64,000 bases of DNA from Cylindrotheca closterium. Lineage: Eukaryota > Bacillariophyta > Bacillariophyceae > Bacillariales > Bacillariaceae. Of the stretch, positions 18,843 to 29,821 are shown one piece after another. The notes under the pieces are model-generated. The model ran no database searches and was not told where the DNA came from. It saw only the letters and a list, made by a program, of their open reading frames with translations. Each line of letters opens with the position of its first letter. Positions within the stretch are counted from its first letter, which is position 1. The position numbers and the translations under genes were made by a program. The DNA lies in the NCBI GenBank assembly GCA_933822405.4, contig CAKOGP040001714.1, positions 124,001 to 188,000 of the forward strand. The letters run 5' to 3'.

Positions 18843-21009
18843 ATGGTTTCTACGGGCATCACCAGCGTTTCCTATCGGCTAGAACGCTTCCTGGCCGTTT
18901 TTGTAGTGGTATCTCTAATCTCTCATAAGAATAATGGCTTTGTTCGCTCGTTAAGTCCTCCAAAGGGCCAAAATTCTGTTTCCACCAAGCTTCACATGAG
19001 TCTTCCGTTGCCATTTTTTGCATCCTCCTCCGCTACGGAAAAAGTCAAGGAAGGTAGGGCTTCTATAACGGATCGGCTTCCGATTGGAAAACTTTTTGAT
19101 TCTAGAGACTACATTTTCAATACTGCCAGTAATGTGAGAGGTTACGAATGGACCATCAAAGAGACAGAAGAATTGGTTGATGACTTACTGGATGCCTGCA
19201 GTGGAGCACTCGCCATGGGTGAAAGCAGACAAGACTATGAACTGAGCCAGATTGTTCTAATCCCCATGGAATGGGATCAAGATGCTTTGGGATTGGGAAG
19301 TCGATACGATGTTCATGATGGGCAACAACGATTGGTGACGCTATCCCTATTGTTTGCTTCCATGCGAGAGCGATTTCAACAACTGGAAGGAATGGAAGAT
19401 ACTGTGACAGAGTTGGCGGAAATGTTGAAGCCACCAAAGACAAGAAAAGAAGAAATCTTGCGAGTGGAGATGAATCCTCGGGACAATGTGATTCTCACCA
19501 ACATTCTTTCGTCAAATACCAATATGGTCAGCAAACTTGCCAATGCTACCACCCAGGAACTATCCAAGCTAAGTACACCCAATCAACGCATTGTTCAAAA
19601 CTACAATCATATAGCAAGTCGAATGCAAACTTTGGAGAAAGACGAATTGCTTGAGCTCTTGGATTTTATCATTGAAAAAGTCTACCTGTTGGTCTGTGTC
19701 CCCGAATCGGCAGCGATTGCTCGAAATATTGTCATGGGACAAGGAAAGGGAAAGGATCACGAAATAATCGATGACTTTAAAGGACTGGTTTGCTATCGGT
19801 AAGATCATATGGATGTGCGTGCACTGTACCGCCAGTCAGTGTTATCCTGTCACATGTTGCTGACGTTCATTTCACGACTTTCCCATCGATCCGGACAGAT
19901 ACACTCCCGAAGAAAAGGAAATGTACAAAGCCTTTGATGCATGGGATGCCATGTCTTCCTCCGTAATAGACTTGGAGGCTGGTGTTGTCGGTCGTAAAAC
20001 CGTTTCGGATGCCTGTCTGATGCGGGCCACTACCTCTCTCAAACAAAAGATTGCTTCTCGCAAACAACTCTTGGCCTTGGAACAATGGCTTCGCAAAGAA
20101 ATGGAAGCAAAGTCTATTGTGGGAAGTGAATTCTACAATACTGAAATCCAACCAGCCAGTCTAGTGCTGGGGCAATTCCGAGAGGGCGTTCTTCAACCGT
20201 TTGGATTCTCAAAGAGTGGCAAGATTATGAAATCGTGGCCCAGCATTGAACTGCGATTGAACTTTTTGCGAGAAATGATTCAAGGGATTCCAGCCACGAA
20301 GGAAGTGGAAATGGTAGTTTTAGACTTGGGGTTGCGAGCGGGAGGGGGCGGAGGTAATAAAGCACTGACTTTGGACAAAGTGGAACGGTATCTAGGTGCC
20401 GCCGAACAGTTGGTACTCTACTTTGCCTTGGTGCGACCCACGGCTCGAGAAAAGTACGAAAAGTGTTTTGCTTTATTGGAAGCTATTGACACGGAAATCA
20501 GCCGTGGGAGTAGCAGCTCTGGAAAATTAGGCGTTCTGAATGAAGATGATACCTTGGCCATGTACACGGCTATATCGCTCAATTCACTTGGATCCAATGC
20601 GGCTGGAAAGAGACTATGTCTGGCACTGCTGAAACGATTGAATACCAGTGTCCTGCTCCAAAGAGATCCGGAGAAGGCGAATGGCGATAGTGCTGAAGCC
20701 ATTGCTCCTTCCGCATGCTACTTGGAACCAGTCTTGCCAAACAAGGCCACCAAAAAGGGCTGGGGTGACGTTTGGCCAGACAAAGCTACGAGGGATGTAT
20801 GGACGCATAGATTGGGCAATCAATGTCTAGTTTCGAAACCTGCACCCACCAAGGTAATCAAACTACCCTTTTCCGAAAAAAAGGGTCGATATGCTGCCGA
20901 GCTTTGGCCATTGACTGCCAAGCTCTGCGAGCGGGAGGTTTGGGACGACATTGCCATCAAGGAGAGTTCCGCAACGATTGTCGGCCTCATGAAGTCGATT
21001 TGGGAATGA
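18843..21009 (+). CDS. DUF262/DUF1524 (GmrSD-like) protein with altered HxxP motif
   Basis: Exons 18843-19798 and 19899-21009 (phase-2 junction giving CR-YTPEEKE), 688 residues. The N-terminus has a hydrophobic stretch (FLAVFVVVSLI) then HKNNGFVRSLSP, which could be a secretory or plastid leader (uncertain). The DUF262 part has VRGYEW near residue 98 and the signature DGQQRLVTLSLL near residue 160. The C-terminal part matches DUF1524: HRLGN near residue 624, then LPFSEKKGRYA and W-D-x-I. In GmrSD enzymes, DUF262 is an NTPase-type domain and DUF1524 an HNH-type nuclease used against modified phage DNA. Here the family HxxP motif reads PVLP (LEPVLPN), so the catalytic His is missing. The role in a eukaryote is unknown; bacterial ancestry is plausible. 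Confidence 0.8.
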
Positions 21010-21571
21010 TTCATAAACTTCAGCTATATTCTAATTCTATCGCTTGCCTACCTCGTACCAGGGTACTTCTACAGTGAATACTAAATCCATGTTTCTATTC
21101 ATTCTACCGGTAAAAACACTCTGCTTTTATTTTGGTTTGACACCTCTGACTCACTCTGCCGGCACTCCCAATAATTCAGCGAAGACTCTAACGGCTGAGC
21201 GTCCTTGCGACGTTCGTTCCAAATATCTAGCCCCCAACCCCTCTTCTCTCCATCGGCAATGTCAACAACTTTGCGAGACCATTCATAGACAAGGAATCAT
21301 TCTCTATAGCTACAGCAATGGATGGAGAAATTAAAAGGCTTGAAAACAGTTGATGTTTCAATATCTCTGCTTCTCTAGTTTGATCATCTCAGGGTAACAC
21401 GTTTGGGGGACGTAATGTTGTACCCTGTTGGAACGCAGTCCCTAACCGTCCAAAGACACGCCAGCAAAGCCACAACGGAAATCACGAGCTCGGAGAACCG
21501 ACCGGAAGCTTCCAGTTTCCATCCAACCCACACTTTTTTGACAATTCACTATTTTCAAAAATCATACCAAG
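21010..21571. other. Spacer, no gene
   Basis: Between two plus-strand genes. TACCGGTA at 21105-21112, 96 bases past the upstream stop codon. Short frames here have no recognisable protein character. The last 100 bases presumably hold the promoter of the small secreted protein gene. Confidence 0.3.
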
Positions 21572-22183
21572 ATGATGAAGACTATTCTTACCGCATTGCT
21601 GTTTTCTGCCGCTAGTATCTCCGCCGAAGGAACCCTTCGACAGTTGAATGGTGACAAGACCAGTGGAGTAATCTTTACAATGGCAGACTGCCCGGGCAAG
21701 TGCCTTACGTACAACTCAACTGGTGCCGTTGCCCTTGACGACTGTACATTCGAAGGTGGCGACAAGTATTGGACCATTGATCACAACTGTGGAGGAAGTG
21801 ATAGCTTCTTCCAAATCAAGCATGTCAAGACACAAAGCAACAAGTGTATTGCTGATCCTGATGACTGTTCTTCCTGCAACCAAGGAATTTCCCTCGTTGA
21901 CTGCGAATCTGACCGAGCTGCCTGGTTCAGCTACGGGAATCTACACAAGACTGGTCCCAAGGCATACAATCTATACAGCGCCCGTTGCTGGATGAATGAA
22001 GGCAAGATCATGACTCTATCCACTCCCAGTATGGATGCCAAGACCTGCCCCGAGAACCAAGCCAAGGGTGCCTGCGAACGGATAGAGTGGAACGTCGACC
22101 GTTTCGCCAAGGATGTTCTGTACTACGAATTCTCCATGAATCAAGTCAAGACTGAGTGTGACGACGCTCTCTTCATTCAATAG
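21572..22183 (+). CDS. Small secreted Cys-rich protein, possibly beta-trefoil
   Basis: 203 residues, single exon, from the first of two adjacent ATGs. Residues 1-19 (MMKTILTALLFSAASISAEG) form a signal peptide. The mature part has about ten Cys and a pattern CLTYN.....ALDDC...Q.W, then KCIADPDDCSSC...I.LVDC, which recalls the QxW-type repeats of beta-trefoil (ricin B-type) lectin domains. The match is partial and no sugar-binding residue can be assigned. Likely an extracellular or vacuolar protein. It converges on the glycerate kinase gene with 194 bases between stops. Confidence 0.7.
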   Translation: MMKTILTALLFSAASISAEGTLRQLNGDKTSGVIFTMADCPGKCLTYNSTGAVALDDCTFEGGDKYWTIDHNCGGSDSFFQIKHVKTQSNKCIADPDDCSSCNQGISLVDCESDRAAWFSYGNLHKTGPKAYNLYSARCWMNEGKIMTLSTPSMDAKTCPENQAKGACERIEWNVDRFAKDVLYYEFSMNQVKTECDDALFIQ

Positions 22184-22377
22184 GCAGAGATGGGACTTGC
22201 CTGCCTCATAGACCAAATATTAAAAGAATCCAACCATAGACATCAAATCAAACTGTAAACTCATAAAAGTTATTTATTTTTCAACAGATTCGAGGAACAC
22301 AATGGTGCAGCACTAGCAAGTTAGGCGGTTGAATTGTTTTAGCATGACTTCAATTGCCATCGTATGTATGTTTTCAA

Positions 22378-23753
22378 TCATCGAATTAAGGTGACGCAAA
22401 CGTCGGCAACATTGGTTCCGGTCGGACCCGTCTTGATGAGTGGTCGGTCTTCTGGTCTCTCCTTGCCATTCCCAAGTGCATCCAAGAATGGATACGCGTC
22501 ATGATTGTCCAAGGCTTTGCGGGCCTCCTCTAGAGTTCCCTCATCACCACTAGTGATGGTATGTGCGTCCACCATGGCCCCAGCAGCGTCGGTAGGACCA
22601 TCCGTCCCATCGGTTCCAGCACTGGCCAATACGACATTTTCCAACCCCAACGATTGGAGGTCCAAGGCTGCCGACAGTGCCAATTCTTGGTTGCGTCCTC
22701 CCTTACCAATACTTCCCATACTAGATTCTAATGAGACGGTCGTTTCTCCACCTGCAATCAATGCCACTGGAAGAGAGGGTGCCATGGAATACAACATTGT
22801 CGTCGATGACGACGACGGCGACGATGATGATTCGCCATCCTTTTTCAAGTGCAATGCCATCCGAGTGTACATTTTGGCAATTTCCTTGGCTTCTCCTTCA
22901 ATTTGAGTTCCCAACACTACTGGATGATAGCCTAATTCTTTGGCTTCTTGTGCCGCCGCTTGGACCGCCAAGGCATTGTTGCCGACCAATACAGTTTGGG
23001 CTTGGGCAAAGACTGGATGATCGGATGACGGATTGCCATCTTTGGAAGCCAGTACTTCTTGCTCTAGCACTGCCATGACTTGATTTGGTAATTTGTCCTC
23101 CAATTGATACCGTTTGACAATTTCCAAGGCATCTTTTGGTGTGCTGGTATCCGGGACGGTAGGACCAGACGCAATCAAATCCAATGGATCTCCCAAGACT
23201 GGATTGAAATGAATGAATGAATGAATGAATGAATGAGTGATTGGATCAAACGCGATAGAAGGAAGTGTCAGCATCATGACTCGCCACAATCCGTAGTCGT
23301 ACGGACTGTTATACTATTTTGTACTTACCATCACTCAGTACGAGTGTTATCAATTGCGAAGGATGACACGCTCGAGCCAATCGTCCTCCCTTGCCTTGTT
23401 CCAATCGCTTTCGAATGACGTTCATATCTTGAATGGTCATGCCCGAGTCCAGCAAGGCCTCGTTGGTTTCTTGCAAATCGTGCAGCGTCAATCCAACTTG
23501 AGGTTTACAAAACAGAGCGGACCCACCCCCACTGATGCAACATATCACCATGGTTTGGGGCGATGCATGCTGTTGGACCATTTCCAACGCTTGTTGGGCC
23601 GCAAAGGCGGATCGTTCGTCGGGCACGGGATGGGAGGCTTCCAGTACGGAACAATGGAATGCTTCCAGTGTGCTAATTTCCTCCTTGGTGGCATGTCCGT
23701 CTTTGCAAATGCATACCCCCATGGTTTCTTGTGGACGTTGTTCCTTACTGCTG

Positions 23754-23784
<31 letters not shown>

Positions 23785-24111
23785 AAGTGGTTGTATCCGA
23801 TAGTTGTTGGACCACTGCCGTGGCCATGGCGGAAGATGCCTTGCCAAAGGCAATTACGACAATCTTGTCATACTCTTTGATATTGTAATAGCTTTTGGTG
23901 GCAGTAGCCGTATCCTTTTCCTCCCCCACTCGTAGCAGCGTGTCGTCCACCAGTCTCAAGTGGGCCTTGACTGCCGCATAGGGATCCACGGCTTGGATGG
24001 ATTTGTGAATGATTTGCAACGCATCTTGTTTCATGCTCCGATTCGTATTGCTGGTAACAGTGGACATGGCTCTGGTAGAAAGACTAGTGACAATATTGCT
24101 GTTATTGTTGT

Positions 24112-24143
<32 letters not shown>

Positions 24144-24457
24144 TTGTTGTTGCAGGGTTGATGGCAATGGATATTGGAACGGAACGCAAAGCTTCGTCGA
24201 TGAGAGGATGATGAGAAAGTAGAATAAGAGCAATGCGGTACAAAGGCGGAAGCACCTCCAACAGCAGCTGAGTTCAATATACGGGGTTCCAACAACACGA
24301 GCATGGACAACCATCGTCGTTTATTGTACATGCTGTGAGACACAGATGATGATGATGATGATGATGCTGTGGCATTCAGAATAATGTTCGATCGAACTCG
24401 TGGTGGTGTGATGAATTTGTTGTTTGACTTTATGGAAGATCCGAGCCTAGAAAACAT
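22378..24457 (-). CDS. GLYCTK: Class II glycerate kinase (MOFRL/GLYCTK family)
   Basis: Exons 24457-23329 and 23198-22378, joined so that VLSDVLGDPLDLIASGPTV reads through; 649 residues. Start at ATG 24455-24457 (MFSRLGSSIKSNN), because the upstream extension begins only with GTG. The family phosphorylates D-glycerate with ATP; in diatoms this may serve photorespiration or serine and glycerate metabolism. Visible motifs: GKASSAMATAVV, CISGGGSALF, GPTVPD, GGETTVS, GKGGRNQELAL, DGTDGPTDAAGA and a C-terminal TGPTGTNVADV. The first 140 residues are basic and Ser/Asn-rich with poly-Ser and poly-Asn runs from trinucleotide repeats, compatible with a mitochondrial or other organellar leader (inference). 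A poly-Thr insert near residue 225 is also repeat-derived. The intron at 23199-23328 holds a GAAT microsatellite. Confidence 0.92.
23208..23236. repeat. GAAT microsatellite in glycerate kinase intron
   Basis: Six GAAT units followed by an imperfect one, wholly inside the 130-base intron and close to its 3' splice site on the minus strand. Confidence 0.9.
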
Positions 24458-25141
24458 TGCGATAGCTGCCTTGTTTGATGCCGTACTCACTCGCTTTCTG
24501 TTGCTTTGGTGATAATCCAGCTATACTATATTGTACTGTTGCAACAGCGTTGTTACTATACGATATTATGCTGTGCGTCTGTTCATGTTGAATATCTTGG
24601 GGTTTTTTGGGTGAGTGATGTTGGTCCTTTTTGGTATACCTATGATCCCAATCCCCCTTTTGTTCTTAGATCAGCAGAAGAATAATATCTTGTTATTAAC
24701 CCTTATGTATATCCAGGAATGTCTGGGGGTCCGTACATTTCCACGGCGCCTACGGCGCCGCTTGTGCGCATTCTGTCTACATCTATCCGTCATGTTGAGC
24801 CATCAATAACGGCACATCCTGGTAGGGACCAGTACTTACGCATGTAAAGACCAGATAGACAAGGAGGGGCATTCCAAATAAATAAAAGGGGATTGCGAAA
24901 ATGCACTCGTCCTTTTGAAACAAAGACTTTCACGAAAACAAACGACAATGGCACAAGAGTGCAGATTCGGCTACCATATCGATAATGAAATTGGCTGAAA
25001 ACGTAGATTTTAATAGATAAAAATATTTGCTATTAGGGCATGTAACCATTTTTGCCCTTCAATTGGATCTCCTTCCGCGATTTGCATTATTGGGATGAAA
25101 CCCTTGACTTGAAGACGGTGCTTGTTAGAAAATAAAAGACC

Positions 25142-26191
25142 CTACGATACTCTGAGACGATCAGTCTTCAGTTGTTCGGCGTAACGTAGTCCTAATACTA
25201 TGAACCTTAAAGTCGTTAATAAAACTTGCTTTAGTTGGGATAAGAGTTTTCGAATGGCCAAAGCAAACTCATGCTTTCGGTCATCCCAAAACCCTCTACA
25301 CAGTTTTAAACTACTGTAATTCAATCGTTCATCTTTCGAACAACATCTGCCCATGACTGGTTCTCCATACTCTCACGGTTGATGTATGACGGTTTAGACT
25401 CGTCACTATCTGACTCAGGGGAGTCGTCTGTACGACTTCCAACAGGTGCTTTCCATAGTCGTTGATGTTTCCACAATCGTTGATATAGGCCTCGTCCCAC
25501 TTACGACAGACATTGCCCAGAACATTCCTTCCATCGATCTCCTTCTGCACCGTGCTGTATACGCTGCTCTGACTTGAAAACATTACGTCGAGTTCTTGCT
25601 CCTCCACTTTGATCCAAACTTCTTCTCACCCATTCTTCAGCTGTCCCTCCAGGGATTGGAAAACGATCACAATCCTAATGACCAAATCAGTCATAATCGA
25701 TACATCGTACATTCCCTTGTGTGCTTGTGACTAGATGGTTGATTGCCGATTCGTCCTGGCCGTTGATAGACTTGGAAGGCAAAGGATGCTGGTTGTCTTG
25801 TGCAATTTGTATGAAATCACGAAACCCCAGACAAAAATGTGTCACCGCGAGATCAAGAAATAGTTTCACCGTGAAAAAGTCTAGGGCCTATAAATAAAAG
25901 AGATCTTTGTGCGACGTGTACAAACAATTCGCGTCATATATATATTTACCTAATTGTTGGAAATGCCAATAATCTTGAGCATGTTGCACTCCAATTTTTC
26001 TTCACCTCATCCTCGACGATGACCTTGTCTTTGTCGTGTGCTTTGAAAAAGGTGAAGTGAGTATCCATTTTTCCTTCACACTTATGTTTGGCTATTACGT
26101 TCTTCCAAGCGTTGACGAGATTCATCAAGTTCTCACCGTTTCTTTGCCAAATTTGAGACCAAGACAGCCTTGTCGCTTGTTGATCGGGCAC
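25142..26191 (-). pseudogene. Possible decayed gene or retroelement fragment
   Basis: Four short minus-strand frames follow each other (26191-25946, 25869-25687, about 25680-25520, 25607-25329). Some have protein-like composition, for example KVIVEDEVKKNW and CRKWDEAYINDCGN. One frame reads FPIPGGTAEEWVRR, recalling the GTAEEW motif of Gag-like proteins of diatom Copia elements; a base shift then separates it from the next open stretch. I tried to join them by GT-AG introns, but phases do not fit at the first junction. A multi-exon gene with other splice sites is the alternative. Confidence 0.25.
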
Positions 26192-26817
26192 GATCTTGTT
26201 TTCTGAAAATGTTGGTTATTGCTTCGTAAGTATTCATCGCATGAGAACAGATACTGCCTATGGCTATCTCAAGAATAGATGCTTTGTCCAAGACGTTAGA
26301 GGGGCCAACATGTCTTTCTGTTATGCCGTTCTAGTATTCCTCATGGTTGAAGCGTCACTTTCGCAAAACCATTTTCTTTGGACGGAAAACCACATGGCAC
26401 ATGAAGTCTATCATAGACTTCATCATTTGGAGCTAAATAAATTTCACGAGAGCAACGAAGATACCTATGAACAGTATTACAACACTATTGCTCAACACTC
26501 TTCGATTTTTTATCGTAGGACTATGCTTTTTTGTGTTCTCCTTTTTGTATCTACCTTAGAACACTGACGGCCTGATTTTGCCAAGCGATAACCTCATTAG
26601 ACTCATGATTGTTACGATCAAGAGTTAGTTTTCCTTTGTGAGGCGGAGGTCTGCTGCAACGACTACAATTTTTACATGCATAGATACGACATTGAACATG
26701 TTGGAAAACAATAAGATGCGAAATTTGAAAAATGCTTGTGGGGTTTTCCCCAAATTTGAATCTTGAGATAGCAACCATGATGATCCATCCGTTTTAGCCA
26801 TTAAGTAAATGACGTGT

Positions 26818-26875
26818 TGAGCAATCAATAATGGCCATTATTGATTGACTCAACCTATCTTGAGTCAATCAATAA
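26818..26875. repeat. Large palindrome plus a third direct copy of its arm
   Basis: A perfect 26-base palindrome occupies 26822-26847, centred on GGCC. With one base missing on the left, the arms extend to TTGAG/CTCAA (about 26818-26852). Six bases later the same arm, TTGAGTCAATCAATAATG, recurs in direct orientation (26860-26877), followed by GCGCATTAT. It could form a cruciform or hairpin. Confidence 0.85.
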
Positions 26876-27270
26876 TGCGCATTATCGCACGCTCAATTAT
26901 TGTCCTCAGCTATCGTGGACAGTCACGATCTATCCCGCCTAAAAATAATACACGACTTCAATTCGCTTTCACATCATTTGGTCCGTTAGGTGTCAAAGTT
27001 GTTAAACAAACGGAGCGGTCGGCGCGAAGGTAACCCGGGGACATTGGTGGCGAAATGGCGATTCAAAGCATGCAAGATTCGAAACTCAATCAAAAGCTGC
27101 GTATGCAAAGAGAATACCGGTACTACTGTATTGGTACACACACATACCACACGTACACGATATATATGCTTGTTGTGCTTGTCGAGATTGAAACTTCACC
27201 GATTCATTCACTTCACGCTCACTGAACGATCAGCATTTACTGTGATTCAGAAGGACCGTCAATTTGTCCG

Positions 27271-27296
27271 ATTGATTGATTGATTGATTGATTGAT
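27271..27296. repeat. ATTG microsatellite
   Basis: Six ATTG units, about 100 bases upstream of the ATG at 27396, so probably in the promoter or 5' leader of that gene. Confidence 0.9.
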
Positions 27297-27395
27297 TCAA
27301 CGAAAGATCGTCACAGACACCTTATTCACCTTAAAATCACCTGCGGATTGCGAATCAATCTTCCTCCTCCTCCCCATCATCCAACCACCTTCGCC

Positions 27396-28882
27396 ATGGC
27401 AGAAGAGGTGCAGGAGTCGCTGCAACACCTTTCCACCCAGGAACAAGTCGAGGACTATCCCGTGGAACCCCCACTCAAACGTGGGACTTCCTTTAACGCT
27501 GACACAGCAGCAGCAGCAGCAGTAGAAGAAGACGGGGATGATTTCATGCCCGGGCCAACGTCGGATTTGGCAAGAGCCTCTTCGGAACCCATTGGCAGCC
27601 CAGGCAAGTCGCCCTTTCGTCAGAAACGACGACTGGGACGCAAGAGTCTACGCCAACAAAATCCTAGTCATCCCTTGCATTCCTTATTGCCAGAGGAAAT
27701 GCAAGAAACGGAAACTACAGATGAACAGTCTGCCCTTGCCAGGGCCAAAGCGAAACGCAAACGGTTGCTCGAACGAAGACAAAAGGGACTCCCGTTGGAG
27801 GAGAGTGACGAGGAAGAAGAAGAAGGAGAAGAAGAAGAACAGCAAAAGGAGGCAACCACCGACAACAAGGAAGAGGAAGAACAACAAGTCAACAAGGTAT
27901 TAGAAGAAACTGTTGCTCATCATCATTCCAGAAAGGATTCCGTTGCCTCATTTGCTTCTTCCATATCATCAGGACCATTGATTCCACCTGCAGTACCAGC
28001 CGTACCAACTGCCAATCCAAACAACTTGGATCGAACCAACAGCAGCTACAGCAACAATAGTAATCAATATACCAGTTGTTCTGCGGATGGATCCCCTTCC
28101 AAGAATCCTATAAATCTCGACAAGTTCTTTCAAATGGAACGACAACAATCCTATCGACACCAACACCAGCAGCAAAAACTCAAGCATCAACCACAGCAAC
28201 AACAAGACCAAGATCAATATTTACAACAAGAACAAGAACAACATCCTCCAACACCACCATCCTCTCCTATGAAACTCCGCAACAGCACTGCCGCCGCCAT
28301 GGATAACATTGACAAATTAATCTCCTCCTATTCCTTTGACTCCGAGAATAATGAAAATGATGATGTGACTTCTTTGGAAGGCAGTCAGACCGTCAATAGT
28401 CAAACGACCAATGTTTCCAACACGCCGGCATTGTTCAAGGGATATCAAGAAACACTTGCCAGGCAGCTTTCCGAACTTCATAAATTGTGCGAACAAGACA
28501 ATCATGTCGATGCAGAAGAGGATGATGCACATTCGACCTTTACGAATCCTGACAATATCAGCAACAGCAATAACAACAACAACAGCAACAACAACAACAA
28601 CAATACGAAGGGCAGGCGGCAAAGCCTAGCATCCTCCGCATCGGACCATATTTTGCACAAGGAAGAAGAAGAGGAAGAAGAAGAGGAAGACTCCGCCGAG
28701 GACGACCAAGAAGCATCCGAGGAGGAGAAAGAAGGAGAAGACTCGAGTCAACAACTACAAGACACTGCTGCCACTACTGCTACTACGAACAAGAGTGACT
28801 TTCGTCGGGTGCCTTCCCCCACCTCGGAATTGCCGTCCATTCAAGAAGTCAATCATGATGCTGCTCTTCCTACTATTGCCAC

Positions 28883-28913
<31 letters not shown>

Positions 28914-29270
28914 GATGCTCCACCAATATCCCAGACCATGGATCGCGACTCATTGGAAGAGGTACTAGAACAAGAGGAGGCTGAAACCAACAACGAAGCT
29001 TTGGCAGAAATGAAAACACCCAAAAAGAGCAATCTATCACCAAAAGAAGAAGAAGACGACACTAGTGATGATGATGAATCAGATCTAGAAGACTTGTATC
29101 AAGACAACAACGACAAGTGGGGCAAGGCCGACATGAAGGGTGAATCGGCGGAAGTCATGGAACAGGACGACGACGACGACAATCACGTGTCCACTACGGC
29201 AAAGGTAGCATTGGCTGCCGTGGCTGTGGTGGCAGGATTCTGTGTACGAACCTTCAGTCGACATCGATAA
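27396..29270 (+). CDS. Low-complexity acidic protein with C-terminal membrane anchor
   Basis: 624 residues from ATG 27396 (MAEEVQESLQHL); the frame is open upstream but the ATG in CGCCATGG is the likely start. No known domain. A basic segment with KRKRLLERRQKGLPLEE near residue 125 is followed by Glu-, Gln- and Asn-rich runs (poly-Q near residues 497-507, poly-N near 400, poly-E near 425) encoded by trinucleotide repeats. A short region, GYQETLARQLSELHKLC near residue 348, may form a helix. The last 25 residues (VALAAVAVVAGFCVRTFSRHR) are a hydrophobic segment with a basic tail, the form of a tail anchor in ER or mitochondrial outer membrane. Function unknown. Confidence 0.75.
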
Positions 29271-29821
29271 CATGATGATGATACTCATGACGATGGGTAT
29301 GCCATAATATGAAGCATGTATGTGACATAGTGAGAGTGTTTTGAAAGGGGAGCGCCAATCTTTGTGTGGGCAATAGTAACAATGGGAAACAAACAAACAA
29401 CAACAACAATAGAAAGTCTCGCCGAATCGTGTGGCGGCAAAGACGAATAAAAAGAGAAGCTGTAACAATATTATTTTTCAAAAACCAAGCAATGATCAAT
29501 GATTGAAAATATTGTACTATGTCGTCAGTTCCTGGTATTGATTGTGTTTGATTCCTGTGACATACAGTATCAGTGCTGTATGTGCCACATTGTAAAAGGA
29601 ACTGTGTGACATAAAAAATCAAAAAGAGAAAAAATCTTATATATATTGACTGGTTCGACTAAAGTTCTCGAATGAACCGATTGGAAGGAAACCGAATGAC
29701 AAAGATCAAATAAGATGAAGGAAACATTGTTTATCTTTGTTTCTCACTCCCACAAACACCATTCATTGCATGTATACATGAGATATAATAGCCAAGCAAG
29801 CAAGCAATCCATCAATCAAGC
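29271..29821. other. Spacer, no gene
   Basis: Between two plus-strand genes. AT-rich with simple runs (for example CAACAACAACAAC near 29398). The presumed promoter and leader of ECM29 lie in the last 200 bases. No supported coding frame. Confidence 0.3.

Larger units (their letters stand above)
24458..27395. other. Gene-poor stretch of about 2.9 kb
   Basis: Lies between the glycerate kinase start and the next plus-strand gene. Short frames only. Features recognised: a possible decayed minus-strand gene at 25142-26191, a palindrome at 26818-26875, TACCGGTA at 27115-27122 and an ATTG microsatellite at 27271-27296. The plus-strand frame at 26196-26567 (123 codons) shows no family features. Confidence 0.5.

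Noticed and set aside
18843..21009. A complete restriction-modification or phage-defence locus
   Set aside because: The DUF262/DUF1524 protein stands alone. No methyltransferase or partner gene is nearby, it has an intron, and the HxxP motif is altered.
24744..24758. GGCGCC-TAC-GGCGCC short inverted repeat
   Set aside because: Only six-base arms with a three-base loop; such short GC palindromes are expected by chance and nothing else supports a function.
26196..26567. Plus-strand frame of 123 codons as a gene
   Set aside because: No domain, no signal peptide at the start, isolated in a gene-poor stretch, and no repeat of its sequence elsewhere in the window.
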